A DNA stretch of 64,000 bases from Bacillus changyiensis (GTDB lineage: Bacteria > Bacillota > Bacilli > Bacillales > Bacillaceae), in the NCBI RefSeq assembly GCF_027706145.1, contig NZ_JAQFWW010000001.1, positions 186,001 through 250,000 on the forward strand. The letters run 5' to 3'. The notes under the pieces were generated by a model. It was not told the DNA's origin, did no database searches, and saw only the letters and a program-made list of their open reading frames with translations. Below, in pieces: positions 46,239 to 56,531 of this stretch (within the stretch, counting starts at the first letter, position 1; the number at the start of each line of letters is the position of its first letter). Both the position numbers and the translations under genes were made by a program.

Positions 46239-47555
46239 TTGTTTTTACACGGGACTAGTAGACAAAATGAAAGAGGACATCTTGAAATCGGTGGTGTCGA
46301 TGTTTTAACGTTAGCAGAAAAATATGGTACCCCACTTTACGTATATGACGTTGCTTTAATACGCGAACGCGCCAGAAAATTTCAAAAAGCTTTTCAGGAA
46401 GCCGGGTTAAAAGCACAGGTCGCGTATGCAAGCAAGGCGTTTTCATCAGTTGCGATGATTCAGCTTGCTGCAGAAGAAGGACTGTCATTGGACGTTGTTT
46501 CAGGGGGCGAACTTTTTACAGCCATTCAAGCGGGATTTCCTGTTGAACGTATTCATTTTCATGGGAATAATAAAAGTCCGGCGGAGTTGCAAATGGCACT
46601 TCAGCACCAGATTGGCTGTATAGTACTTGATAACTTTCATGAGATTGCGATAACAGAAGAGCTTTGTAAGCGGATGGAACAAACGGTAAACGTTTTGCTA
46701 AGAATTACTCCTGGAGTTGAAGCGCATACACATGATTATATAACGACGGGTCAGGAAGATTCAAAATTCGGTTTTGATTTGCACAATGGTCAGGTAGAAC
46801 AGGCGATTGAAAAAGTTCTTCAGTCCCCTGCTTTTCATTTGCTTGGTGTACACTGTCATATCGGTTCGCAAATCTTTGATACAGCGGGGTTTGTTCTTGC
46901 TGCCGATAAAATCTTCGAAAAGCTTACAGAGTGGAGAGAGACATATTCATATGTGCCGAAAGTATTAAACTTGGGCGGTGGCTTTGGCATTCGCTATACG
47001 GAAGAGGATGAGCCATTACCTGCAGATTTTTATGTAGAAAAAATTATTGAAGCCGTTAAAACAAATGCGGAGCATTTTGGCTTTGAGATCCCTGAAATCT
47101 GGATTGAACCTGGCAGGTCTCTCGTTGGAGATGCAGGCACGACACTTTATACAATTGGTTCTCAAAAACAAGTTCCGGGAATTCGCAAATATGTGGCAGT
47201 AGATGGGGGAATGAATGATAACCTCAGACCAGCCCTTTATGAAGCGAAATATGAGGCGGCAGTGGCGAATAAATTAAATATAGCTTGCGATCAAACAGTA
47301 TCCATTGCTGGGAAATGCTGTGAGAGTGGTGATATGCTCATTTGGGATTTGGAAGTTCCAGAGGTTTACGATGGTGATCTCTTAGCCGTTTTTTGTACAG
47401 GTGCTTATGGTTATAGCATGGCCAATAATTATAACCGCATTCCTCGCCCAGCTGTCGTTTTTGTTGAAGATGGCGAAGCACAGCTTGTCATTCAGAGAGA
47501 GACATATGAGGATATTATCAAATTGGATCTTCCACTAAAATCAAAAGTAAAATAA
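46239..47555 (+). CDS. lysA: diaminopimelate decarboxylase
   Basis: 438-residue PLP enzyme making L-lysine from meso-diaminopimelate. Seen: VAYASKAFSS with the PLP Lys, FHGNNKS, GVHCHIGSQIFD, LNLGGGFGIRY, EPGRSLVGDAG, and CCESGDML and AVFCTGAYGYSMANNYN. TTG 46239 with AGAAGGAA upstream gives MFLHGTSRQN, the same start as B. subtilis. A TATAAT lies about 65 bases upstream. No lysine riboswitch is visible in the 290-base leader. Follows spoVAF, as in B. subtilis. Confidence 0.96.
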   Translation: MFLHGTSRQNERGHLEIGGVDVLTLAEKYGTPLYVYDVALIRERARKFQKAFQEAGLKAQVAYASKAFSSVAMIQLAAEEGLSLDVVSGGELFTAIQAGFPVERIHFHGNNKSPAELQMALQHQIGCIVLDNFHEIAITEELCKRMEQTVNVLLRITPGVEAHTHDYITTGQEDSKFGFDLHNGQVEQAIEKVLQSPAFHLLGVHCHIGSQIFDTAGFVLAADKIFEKLTEWRETYSYVPKVLNLGGGFGIRYTEEDEPLPADFYVEKIIEAVKTNAEHFGFEIPEIWIEPGRSLVGDAGTTLYTIGSQKQVPGIRKYVAVDGGMNDNLRPALYEAKYEAAVANKLNIACDQTVSIAGKCCESGDMLIWDLEVPEVYDGDLLAVFCTGAYGYSMANNYNRIPRPAVVFVEDGEAQLVIQRETYEDIIKLDLPLKSKVK

Positions 47556-47563
47556 AAAGATAT

Positions 47564-47599
47564 GAAAAACACCTCTTTTATGATGAAGAGGTGTTTTTC
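47564..47599. terminator. bidirectional terminator between lysA and ypuA
   Basis: AAAAACACCTCTT (47565-47577) pairs with AAGAGGTGTTTTT (47586-47598); usable from both sides. Confidence 0.88.
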
Positions 47600-47605
47600 C
47601 AATCA

Positions 47606-48481
47606 TCAGCCACCTGTGAAAAAGGAGACGATGGCGTTCCATATAGCAACAAAGAAATCAATCAGTTTCTGAAAAAAGTTTTTAGCTTCCTCTGAATGAA
47701 GAAAGTTGGTAATTTTATCTTTTGCTTTATCAAGCTGATCGCCAACTTGATTCCAGTTAATATCGATATTTTTCATCTTATCAAACAATGATAAGAGAGA
47801 TTGCATTTGTTCCTCTGTCAAAGAGACATTTAAATCAGATGCAGCCTGATTAATCATGTTTTTCAATTCTTCTTGTGTTTTAGGGACACCATTTTTCGCA
47901 ATGTCTTGTTTGACTTTCGCCACTAAAGCTGCTGCATTTTCTTTACCGATGTCTTTTCCAAGTTCAGACGTGGTTACGAGTTCTTTATTGGCAATTTTTT
48001 TGACATCTTCAGGAATAGCCTTATCAGAAGTTGTTTCATATGCTTTCATCAATCCTGTTAAAGCAGCTGTTCCAGACACATTAAACGGAGCTGTAACATG
48101 AATTTTTGCATCTTTTACTCCAGCAGTCATCAATGCATTTAAGTACATTTCATCTGTAATGCCCGTAATATGGTTTGTTTGTACTTCCAAACCGGTCCCT
48201 GATTCAGCAATTGTAATCGATGAAGATGATAGGGCTCTTGTACCGATTTGTGCTTTTGGTATATAAGATCCTAAATATTTGTGTTCTTCAGCATTTGTCA
48301 CCTCAATGGTGGTTGCGTTTTGAGGCGGATTCAGTTCATCTAGTACTTTTTGTTTTTGTTGGCTAGATAGGTCTTTACCGAGTGTGATGATGACATCTCC
48401 TACTGCAGCATCAGCGTAGCTAATCTGTGGAAAGATGAACAAACACAGTGCTGTAAATATTCCAAATAACGTTTTTTTCAA
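47606..48481 (-). CDS. ypuA: YpuA, DUF1002 secreted protein
   Basis: 291-residue protein of the DUF1002 family: signal peptide (KKTLFGIFTALCLFIFPQISYADA), GDVIITLGKDLSSQQ, a central ESGTGLEVQTNHITGITDEMYLNALMTAGVKDAKI block, and a long helical C-terminus ending in a hydrophobic stretch (FFVAIWNAIVSFF) that may anchor it. Function unknown; cell-envelope stress control is known in B. subtilis. TTG 48481 has AAGGAGG 9 bases upstream; no ATG is available. A hairpin lies in its leader. Confidence 0.88.
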   Translation of the reverse strand: MKKTLFGIFTALCLFIFPQISYADAAVGDVIITLGKDLSSQQKQKVLDELNPPQNATTIEVTNAEEHKYLGSYIPKAQIGTRALSSSSITIAESGTGLEVQTNHITGITDEMYLNALMTAGVKDAKIHVTAPFNVSGTAALTGLMKAYETTSDKAIPEDVKKIANKELVTTSELGKDIGKENAAALVAKVKQDIAKNGVPKTQEELKNMINQAASDLNVSLTEEQMQSLLSLFDKMKNIDINWNQVGDQLDKAKDKITNFLHSEEAKNFFQKLIDFFVAIWNAIVSFFTGG

Positions 48482-48503
48482 GCTTTATGCCCTCCTTAAA
48501 AAT

Positions 48504-48545
48504 GCAGGCTTCAGGCAGAATTGCTGTTCGATTTGAGAAGCCTGC
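48504..48545 (-). promoter_or_regulatory. leader hairpin of ypuA
   Basis: Perfect 9-bp inverted repeat GCAGGCTTC (48504-48512) and GAAGCCTGC (48537-48545) with a 24-base loop, just upstream of the ypuA ribosome site on the reverse strand. No T-run follows, so it may affect mRNA stability or translation. The rest of 48546-48800 has no gene; a TATATAAT-like -10 of ppiB is at its right end. Confidence 0.5.
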
Positions 48546-48809
48546 CGGAACGAAATTCATCGGTTCCGAAATATAGACGAATAAAAAGTACGGGAAGTTT
48601 CAAATGGTTTTAAGATGAATATACCTCCTCTTTTTATTGATGATTTTGTCATAGTAGAAAAAGAACACAACCATCAACCTCCCATCATAAAAAATTTGCT
48701 TATAAAGTGTATTTTATCGAAATCAATGAATTTAGCCAAATAATTGTTTATTTAAAGCAAATATTTGATATTATATAATGAGGTTTGAAAATGAAAGGAG
48801 AGAATGAAG

Positions 48810-49247
48810 ATGGCTAAAAAAGGATACATACAGTTAACCAACGGTAAAAAAATCGAATTTGAATTATATGAAGACGCAGCACCAGGCACTGTGGCCAACT
48901 TTGAAAAACTTGCTAATGAAGGATTTTATAATGGCCTGAAATTTCATCGGGTTATTCCGGGCTTTGTCAGCCAAGGAGGATGCCCGAACGGTACCGGCAC
49001 AGGCGGTCCAGGCTACACAATTAAATGTGAAACAGAAGGGAATCCACATCAACATGAAGCTGGATCTCTCTCAATGGCACACGCCGGAAAAGATACGGGT
49101 GGTAGCCAATTCTTTATCGTTCATGAGCCACAACCACATTTAAACGGTGTTCACACTGTATTTGGAAAAGTGACCTCAGGCCTTGATGCTGTGACGTCAA
49201 TGGATCAAGGGCAAGGCATGGAAAAGGTTGAAGTGTTTGAAGGTTAA
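48810..49247 (+). CDS. ppiB: peptidyl-prolyl cis-trans isomerase (cyclophilin) PpiB
   Basis: 145-residue cyclophilin. Seen: [36 protein letters not shown] with the catalytic Arg, [31 protein letters not shown] and [12 protein letters not shown]. Cytoplasmic folding helper. ATG 48810 is 9 bases after AGGAG; ATG 48804 overlaps it. Position near ypuA fits B. subtilis. Confidence 0.95.
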   Translation: MAKKGYIQLTNGKKIEFELYEDAAPGTVANFEKLANEGFYNGLKFHRVIPGFVSQGGCPNGTGTGGPGYTIKCETEGNPHQHEAGSLSMAHAGKDTGGSQFFIVHEPQPHLNGVHTVFGKVTSGLDAVTSMDQGQGMEKVEVFEG

Positions 49248-49684
49248 CTTCAATATATTCCACATGCTAAGTGAAGAGTAGGACAAGATTGAGTAATTTA
49301 AGGGCATGCGTTCGGAATTATACCGAGCCATGTCTTTTTATTTTTCATTCAATTTAATATAAAACATTTCTGATGTTCGTAAGCAATGATGTATTATTGG
49401 ACATTGATTTTAGAGGTGGTTTTTAGGATCATGATTAAGGGACTGCCGGGTATACGAAACAAGAATACACATTGATCTAGATCTCTTATTTAGATTTACC
49501 GACTCTTTAACGAATTTTAGACTTGAAGTGACACTTTCGAACACTACCTAACTGCTTCCGAATTTGAAACAGGGAGGTGGTCTTTGGCTGTTTTGGTCCA
49601 TTGACTTCCTTTTGATAAATTTGCTAGAGTGTCTTCTGCTTTCTTCGTTACATGGGATAACTTTGGAGTTTCAGAGGATAGATA
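49248..49684. other. 440-base gap after ppiB
   Basis: A weak terminator-like hairpin sits at 49302-49342 (GGCATG..CGG with CCG..CATGTC, then T-rich), probably ending ppiB. Nothing else convincing; an orphan SD-like GAGGTGG at 49413 leads only to a short frame. B. subtilis has ypuB-ypuC here; I do not see them. Confidence 0.4.
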
Positions 49685-50060
49685 CTAAAACATAGGAATA
49701 GAATAATAAGCTAGTCCTCCAATAATAATATGCCAAAGCGAATTCATCATTAGAGGCATACGGTTCCGTTTCTTTTGTGAATTTTGTTTTTTTGCTAATG
49801 ATGGAGAAGGAGGAAGTACAACATTGTTTTTCTTACTTTTACCATCCAATATTTTTTTCTGTTCTTCACGAACAACATCCTTAAATTTCTTCACAGTTGT
49901 ATCTTCGTTGTTATCGTTTAAAAAAGGAGGGTAAATAGATCGTTTGGATTCGAGGCACTACCTCACCTTCTTCATACTTTATATAATCACTTGTTTTTTC
50001 TTTTTTGTGAGTTTCTACTATTCTATACGAATCATTAATCATTAATCCTATAATCCCCAT
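49685..50060 (-). pseudogene. possible frameshifted small gene, about 125 aa
   Basis: Unrecognised. Reverse strand: MGIIGLMINDSYRIVETHKK..EEGEVVPRIQTIYLPSF from ATG 50060 hits a T6 run near 49921 and stops; one base fewer would continue as LNDNNEDTTVKKFKDVVREEQKKILDG and end at 49685 with a C-terminal hydrophobic stretch (SLWHIIIGGLAYYSIPMF). The two parts fit as one protein with charged middle and single membrane helix. No good ribosome site before the ATG. A homopolymer error would be an alternative cause. Confidence 0.4.
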
Positions 50061-50206
50061 TTCAGAGATGCTGAATAACGACGAGTGAAACAATAAAAAA
50101 ATTAAATAAACTGGGTTCTCACTTTAGTTGTTTCCTTTAAATGTATTTACTTTATCCTATATCATGGTACAATGTTAAATATGTGGAAAAAAGGGAGGGA
50201 GGATCG

Positions 50207-51363
50207 TTGGAAGAAAATGTAATTATTCCTTATGACTGGGTTGCCGTCAAAATGAATTTTTGGTATAACCGGATGAAAGAGAATGATCCAGCTGGGGCCG
50301 AGGATGCTAAAAAAGAAGTACAAAAAGAGTTAAAGCAGATGGAAGAAAATCAAGATGCTCTGCTATATTATCAATTGTTAGAATTTAGGCACAACTTAAT
50401 GATGTCTTACATGTTTCCTAACTCTGTGAGAGATTTACATACGAATTATGACAATATTATAGCGTCAATGAACAACAAAAAACTTAATGGTCTGCTTGAG
50501 TATTATTATTATTTCTTTTCAGGGATGTATTATTTCAGGCAGATGGAGTTTACTCATTCATTAAGATATTATATACAGGCAGAAAAATGCCTCAAAAACT
50601 TAGGGGCAGATGCAATACTTGAACAGGCTGAGTTTTATTTTAAAATCGCTGAAGCGTATTACCATATGAAGCAAACACATTTTTCAATGTTCTATGCTGA
50701 TGAAGCATGCAGATTATTTAAAAACCAAACAAACGAGGAAGGGAAAAATATTTACGGTGTTCAATTGGTGCGTTGCGAATTTGTAAAATTCGGAAACTTG
50801 TTAGACAATTATAAATATGACAAGGCATTGAAGAAAGCAGAAAAAACATATCTTTCAGCGAGCAAATTGAACAAAGAGGAAACAAACCGGGAATATTTAA
50901 TTCGTGCTGCACTGTTTAATCTTGGATTATGTTATCATAAAATGGAAGAACTCGAAAAATCAGTAACCCTCCTTTGTAAATCTCTTGCTATTACGAATCC
51001 TGAAGATAATAACTTTATGGCTACTGCACTTTTTCTAATTGCTTATACAAAGGGTAAGCAGAAGGATTATACAGGTGCAAGGGATTATTTCAACAAATCA
51101 AAACATATTGCTGAAAAAGCCAACAATAAGTTAATCCTAGCCAAGTTAGAGATGGTCGAGGGGCTGTTTATTGAAGATGATTTGAGCAAGGTTAGGGAAG
51201 CATTTGAGTTCTTTAATAAAAACAACATTTTGAAGACAAGGAAGATTTCGGTGAGTCAGTGGGTAACATCCTGTTGAGTAAGTCAGATGCGTGGGGAGCA
51301 TCCGAATTTTATCGGTATGCAAACGAAGCAAAGCGGCAAATCGAAAGGGGAGAATTTTTATGA
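50207..51363 (+). pseudogene. Rap-type phosphatase, frameshifted (rap2)
   Basis: Paralogue of rap1: VIIPYDWVAVKMNFWY opening, MEENQDALLYYQLLEFRH, YYFFSGMYYFRQMEF and TPR helices along the length. TTG 50207 with GGGAGGGAGG upstream. The frame ends early at 51277, but near 51228 a one-base loss explains it: the next frame reads FEDKEDFGESVGNILLSKSD then EFYRYANEAKRQIERGEFL to TGA 51363, which is the proper Rap C-terminus overlapping phr2. The early-stop protein would lack the last TPR helices. No ComA box was seen, unlike rap1. Either decayed or a sequencing error. Confidence 0.85.
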
Positions 51364-51474
51364 AAAGAATTAATTTGTGCAGTTCTTTTGGTAGGTATAG
51401 TAGTAGGTGCAGTAACAACAATAAGTGATGTCTCAAATGGTAATTTCAAAGTTGCACAACGTGTACTAACTTGA
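51360..51474 (+). pseudogene. Phr pre-peptide, frameshifted (phr2)
   Basis: ATG 51360 overlaps the restored end of rap2 (ATGA), as expected for phr. The direct frame gives only a short polar peptide. With one A removed from the AAAA after ATG it reads MKELICAVLLVGIVVGAV..SDVSNGNFKVAQRVLT, a hydrophobic leader and a Phr-like tail; the signal pentapeptide would be around AQRVL or QRVLT. The rest of the frame to TGA 51472-51474 is intact. Confidence 0.65.
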
Positions 51475-51527
51475 CTATAAACTAAAATAATTATATGAAA
51501 TTGATGTGTTTGTTTATCGATCATTAG

Positions 51528-51557
51528 AAGCTGTCCCTGTGGGATAGGCTTTTTTTC
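51528..51557 (+). terminator. terminator after phr2
   Basis: AAGCTGTCCC (51528-51537) pairs with GGGATAGGCTT (51541-51551), followed by a T7 run. Confidence 0.8.
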
Positions 51558-51620
51558 TTTCTTTGAATGCGCTATGACATATTGACTATAGGCAAAATAT
51601 TATGGGAAAGAGGGGTTCGT

Positions 51621-51719
51621 ATGTCTGGTATTTGGGATTTTCTTAATTTTGTTCGTCAAAAGTTGATTTCTAAAAAATCACCCGTAGACCATAAAGTTAT
51701 AGTTATATTTCTTTTATAA
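51621..51719 (+). CDS. possible 32-aa small peptide
   Basis: Behind AGAGGGG six bases upstream, ATG 51621 starts MSGIWDFLNFVRQKLISKK and ends at TAA 51717-51719. The first part is an amphipathic cationic helix with Trp and Phe. Such a peptide could be membrane-active, but short frames occur by chance and nothing else supports it. Confidence 0.25.
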   Translation: MSGIWDFLNFVRQKLISKKSPVDHKVIVIFLL

Positions 51720-52215
51720 AGGTTCTTATAATATGATCTTTCGTATTTTATCGACCTCCTTTTTTATAGAGAACTTCAGCCGTTGAACACCATCCCGTTT
51801 TTAAATAGACTAACCCCCTACAAGTTAGACAGATGAAATAAAAAAATCTGTTTGCCTTAGGAGAGTTTTTTCATGGCTGGAATTTTTCAAAAGACGAAAA
51901 GTTGAACATTCTGTCCGAGTGTGAGAAAAAAAGCATCCAACTATAGAAAGGGTGCTTATCATGTACAATTTCTTATGATTTTTGCTGCAGTGGCCATATT
52001 CAGCTGTTGTATAATAATATAGCCCGAAGAACTTCTCTTCTGTTTCCATAACAATAAAAATATCGTTCCAGTTTGTTCATAGATGTAATAACTTTTTATT
52101 GGCTGATTAGGAAAAACGAACGGCTAAATACAAAATATTTCACAATGCCCCCTGCGGTAAGATAAAGAAAAAGTATGAAATACATTATACCACTATCAAA
52201 TAATCTACTTCATGT
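51720..52215. other. 500-base gap between phr2 and the MFS pseudogene
   Basis: No convincing gene. AT-rich; the reverse-strand 74-codon frame (51825-52049) has no ribosome site or recognisable motif. Confidence 0.4.
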
Positions 52216-53468
52216 TTATATTTTTATAGATTCGTCTTTCGCCAGTATCAAGTCTGACCGCTTGGCTTTTCTTAACTTTGTTAAGACTAATATTGCAACT
52301 CCTGCAATGATTTCGACTATCCCCCCAATGGCAATAACTTTCCCTGCTCCAATAGCAGATGCAGCATATCCGCTTAATATAGCCCCGACTGGAATCATGA
52401 TATATGAAATAAGCCCGATGACTGCAAACACCTGTGGTTGATCTTCATCTGCAACAGATGTTTGGATAATGGTATGTTCAGGAACATTATTTGCACTCAC
52501 TGTTGCCCCTAAAACAAAAGCAGCAATAACGACTAACAGTAAAAGTGAGTTCATACCTGTAATGAAAAAATCTGTTCCTTCTATAATTCCAGCGGTAACA
52601 AACAATAATCCATACCGATTCACCTTGACCTTTGTTAAAATAAAGCCCATGAGAAATGCTCCAGCTGCTGTGGCGACTCTTAGAATAGAATGAGTGATTG
52701 AATTGCCGTCTAAATCTTCTGAAATATAAATGGCCGATAATGCTTCCCAAGGAGCGGATCCTAAGTTTAGAAAGATGCAATAAATCGTTAATGGAAATAA
52801 AATTTGGTGATGACGCACTAAAGTAAAACCTCTTCTCAATTTGCTTAAATAAGTGTTTTTTTGCTTTAACTCGTTTGTTTTTGTTTTAACTTCACTTGTT
52901 TTGTACTTGATTAAAAGAACCAAACCGGCTGATATGATGTAAAGTGGCAGTGTTATTAACATTGTTTGTGCCGCTCCAATCATGACAATCAAAACACCAC
53001 AAACCATAACAGCTGATAAGTTTACAATTTCGACTGATGATACGATTGTAGCGTTTGCCTTTTGAATGACATTTTCTTTCACAATTTTCGGGATTAAAGA
53101 AATAGATGCTGGATCATAAGACGCTCCAGTTGCAGAATGGATCAGCATTAACGAAATAATAAACCATAATGGTGTAAACCCATTAAAATAACACACTGGA
53201 ACAATTAGCATAAGTAAAGCTCTCGTTAGGTCTGCACTAAGCATCCAGAATTTCAGAGTGTTAGTTTTCATTAAAGGAGAAATGAGTGGTGCTATTATTG
53301 CTTGTGGAAGGAAGGGGCTATTAATAAAGATGTACCAATAGCACCTTTCCCATCTAAAATTAAAAACCACAGGATTGAATTAAATGCTAAACGGTCTGCG
53401 GTTACCTTCACCAACTTCGAACAATAAAGTAAGGTAAAGTTTCTTTCCCAAATATTCTCTTTATTCAT
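52216..53468 (-). pseudogene. MFS exporter paralogue, frameshifted (MFS2)
   Basis: Reverse-strand relative of the MFS gene at 29648-30916. The first part from ATG 53468 reads NIWERNFTLLYCSKLVKVTADRLAFNSILWFLILDGKGAIGTSLLIA, then a deletion of about 4 bases near 53310 changes frame; the other frame continues LPQAIIAPLISPLMKTNTLKFWML to the end at 52216 with SATGASYDPASISLIPKIV and DLDGNSITHSILRVATAAGAFLMGF. Deletion removes two residues and shifts the frame, so no full protein can be made. Its neighbour is rap2, mirroring the rap1 locus. Confidence 0.87.
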
Positions 53469-53535
53469 TTTTCAAAAATCCCCCTTACAACCCTTCTTAT
53501 TACAAAACACTTTATCATCATATCCTATTTTTGGT

Positions 53536-53912
53536 TTAAAGGGCAATAGTAACCATTGATAATTTATGTAAGTTTAAGCTCCAATAGTCTGCCTCTAGTT
53601 TTTTAGTTTCAAAGCAGCTTTCCAATACCTTTAGGTACTTTGTTTTATTCTCCCTTCGACCGTTTTAATATAGTAAAGATGTTCGACAAACATGTCATGA
53701 CATACAATAACCTCTTCGATTTTCACATTTTCTTTTCTAAGAAAATTGTTAAGTTGTTTCCTAATCAAGAAAAAAGTGTTTCTCTATCATACTGAGCGAA
53801 TTTTGGGTTTTTTTAAGATCGGATTTGTCTAGTTCTCCTTCTAGAGCATGGATACACAAATCAAAAATAATTTTTTCATAAATGGCATTTCGAGCTCTTT
53901 TGAAACGGGGTC
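53536..53912 (-). pseudogene. decayed gene remnant upstream of MFS2
   Basis: Unrecognised. Reverse-strand frames join as RFKRARNAIYEKIIFDLCIHALEGELDKSDLKKT..SMIEKHFF, frameshift near 53765, LIRKQLNNFLRKENVKIEEVIVCHDMFVEHLYYIKTVEGRIK, second frameshift near 53645, TKYLKVLESCFETKKLEADYW..LHKLSMVTIAL, stop at 53536. The composition is clearly protein-like with two frame breaks. It may have been a small helical regulator belonging to the module; no family assigned. Confidence 0.5.
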
Positions 53913-54092
53913 TTTTTCACTATTCAAAAAGATTTTAAAAAGTGTTTGATTGCAATTTGAAACGATTTGCCTCCCGTTTGCGTTATAATAAAATAAACAA
54001 ATATTTTTCCGTCTGAAACGAAACTGTTTTATTTCATCAAAAATAGGAATATAACATATGATATTTCAGAATGTGTTCTGGGGGTTATGATC

Positions 54093-54437
54093 ATGGGAAA
54101 AATAAAAATGAAACTCACACTGTTGTTCGTGTTAGCGGCGGTCTTGGCAGGTGGTTTTTACTATTTGAAAAATGGGAGTATGCAGGACGTTTCAACGGCA
54201 CTTAGCCAAACCATTTCATCTGAGGAAAAGAACTATACCATTATTCAATATAAAATTACAAAAATCGATGGTACTGAGTACCATGGGATCTCAGACAACG
54301 GAACAAAGATTATTTTTGACGAAAAAAATTTAAATCAAGACCTTTCTGATATTCAAAAAGGGGACAAAGTGAAGGCTTATTTCAGTAAGGAAAATCGAAT
54401 TGATGGATTAATTAAAGTGGTGAAAGTGGCGAATTAA
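54093..54437 (+). CDS. ypuD: YpuD-like membrane-anchored protein
   Basis: 114-residue protein with an N-terminal membrane anchor (MKLTLLFVLAAVLAGGFYYL) and an outside beta-rich domain (NYTIIQYKITKIDGTEYHGI..GTKIIFDEKNLNQDLSDI..GDKVKAYFSKENRIDGLIKVVKV). Start ATG 54093 has GGGGG 8 bases upstream. It resembles YpuD in size and site before the rib genes; in B. subtilis sipS lies between them and is missing here. Function unknown. Confidence 0.65.
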   Translation: MGKIKMKLTLLFVLAAVLAGGFYYLKNGSMQDVSTALSQTISSEEKNYTIIQYKITKIDGTEYHGISDNGTKIIFDEKNLNQDLSDIQKGDKVKAYFSKENRIDGLIKVVKVAN

Positions 54438-54498
54438 ATCGATTGCAAATTCAGATATTGAAAGCTATAATACCGATAAGGACAAGAAAATATCGATT

Positions 54499-54643
54499 GT
54501 ATCCTTCGGGGCTGGGTGAAAATCCCGACCGGCGGTAGTAAAGCCGATAGAGCTTTAGAGCCCGTGACCCGCTATGCTGTTGCATGCGGTGGATTCAGTG
54601 AGAAGCTGAAGCCGACAGTGAAAGTCTGGATGGGAGAAGGATA
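54499..54643 (+). promoter_or_regulatory. FMN riboswitch (RFN element)
   Basis: Conserved RFN blocks in order: TATCCTTCGGGGCTGGGTGA, AATCCCGACCGGCGGT, AAAGCCG, CCGTGACCCG, TGGATTCAGTGAGAAGCTG, AAGCCGACAGTGAAAGTCTG, and the closing GGGAGAAGGATA. Ligand FMN; on binding the expression platform makes the terminator and rib genes are turned off. It precedes ribD by about 120 bases. Confidence 0.97.
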
Positions 54644-54644
54644 A

Positions 54645-54680
54645 TAAAACTATGTGAAAAAACATTGAAGCATAGTTTTA
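54645..54680 (+). promoter_or_regulatory. second hairpin in riboswitch platform
   Basis: TAAAACTATG (54645-54654) and CATAGTTTTA (54671-54680) form a perfect 10-bp stem between aptamer and terminator. It may be part of the on/off switch or a pause structure. Confidence 0.55.
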
Positions 54681-54698
54681 TTTCTGATGCAAAAAACT

Positions 54699-54728
54699 AA
54701 CCCCGGAAAAAAACTCTGGGGTTTTTTT
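54699..54728 (+). terminator. attenuator terminator of the rib operon
   Basis: AACCCCGGA (54699-54707) pairs with TCTGGGGTT (54714-54722) then a T7 run, 38 bases before ribD: the off-state of the FMN riboswitch. Confidence 0.9.
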
Positions 54729-54732
54729 GTGA

Positions 54733-55854
<1,122 letters not shown>

Positions 55855-55864
55855 GGTGGTGCCC

Positions 55865-56515
55865 ATGTTTACAGGCATTATTGAAGAAATCGGCACGGTC
55901 ATTGGTATGAAAAAGACAGATCATGCCATGTCATTACTGATTAAAGCCAGCAAAGTGACGGAAGATGTCAACCTTGGTGATAGTATTGCGGTCAATGGTG
56001 TTTGTCTTACTGTCCATGAATGTCAAAAAAACCAGTTTACAGCTGATGTTATGTTGGAAACGCTGAAAGCCACGTCTCTTGGTCGTTTGACAATCGGAAG
56101 TTCTGTCAATCTAGAAAGAGCGATGTCAGCTAACGGTCGTTTTGGCGGACATATGGTATCAGGCCATGTTGATGGGACAGGTTCAATCGTGCGGATAAAA
56201 AAAGCGGAAAATTCCATATACTATTGTTTAGATGTTTCACCATCATTGACGAAATTTCTTGTGATGAAAGGTTCAATCGCTGTAGATGGTGTGAGTTTGA
56301 CGATATTTGGATTAACTGATAATCAAGTGACAGTCTCATTGATTCCTCATACGTTGGACGAGACGATTTTTTCTGAAAAAAAAGTAGGAAGTATTGTCAA
56401 TATTGAATGTGATATGATCGGTAAATACATTTACAGATTTCTACATCAACCAAATGTGAAAACAGAGAGCAACACATTGACTGAAGCGTTTTTAAAAGAA
56501 AACGGCTTTCATTAA
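55865..56515 (+). CDS. ribE: riboflavin synthase alpha subunit RibE
   Basis: 216-residue enzyme joining two 6,7-dimethyl-8-ribityllumazine molecules to riboflavin. Seen: [12 protein letters not shown], two lumazine-binding repeats ([12 protein letters not shown] and [13 protein letters not shown]), [17 protein letters not shown] 55865 with GGTGGT upstream; 10 bases after ribD. Confidence 0.96.
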   Translation: MFTGIIEEIGTVIGMKKTDHAMSLLIKASKVTEDVNLGDSIAVNGVCLTVHECQKNQFTADVMLETLKATSLGRLTIGSSVNLERAMSANGRFGGHMVSGHVDGTGSIVRIKKAENSIYYCLDVSPSLTKFLVMKGSIAVDGVSLTIFGLTDNQVTVSLIPHTLDETIFSEKKVGSIVNIECDMIGKYIYRFLHQPNVKTESNTLTEAFLKENGFH

Positions 56516-56531
56516 AAGGGGCGAGAGAAGG

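Noticed and set aside
51825..52049. Reverse-strand 74-codon frame
   Set aside because: No start signal or recognisable motif; Cys/Phe/Tyr-rich composition typical of non-coding AT-rich sequence.
52469..52693. Plus-strand hydrophobic frame
   Set aside because: Antisense of the MFS2 pseudogene; its composition follows from the complementary membrane helices.
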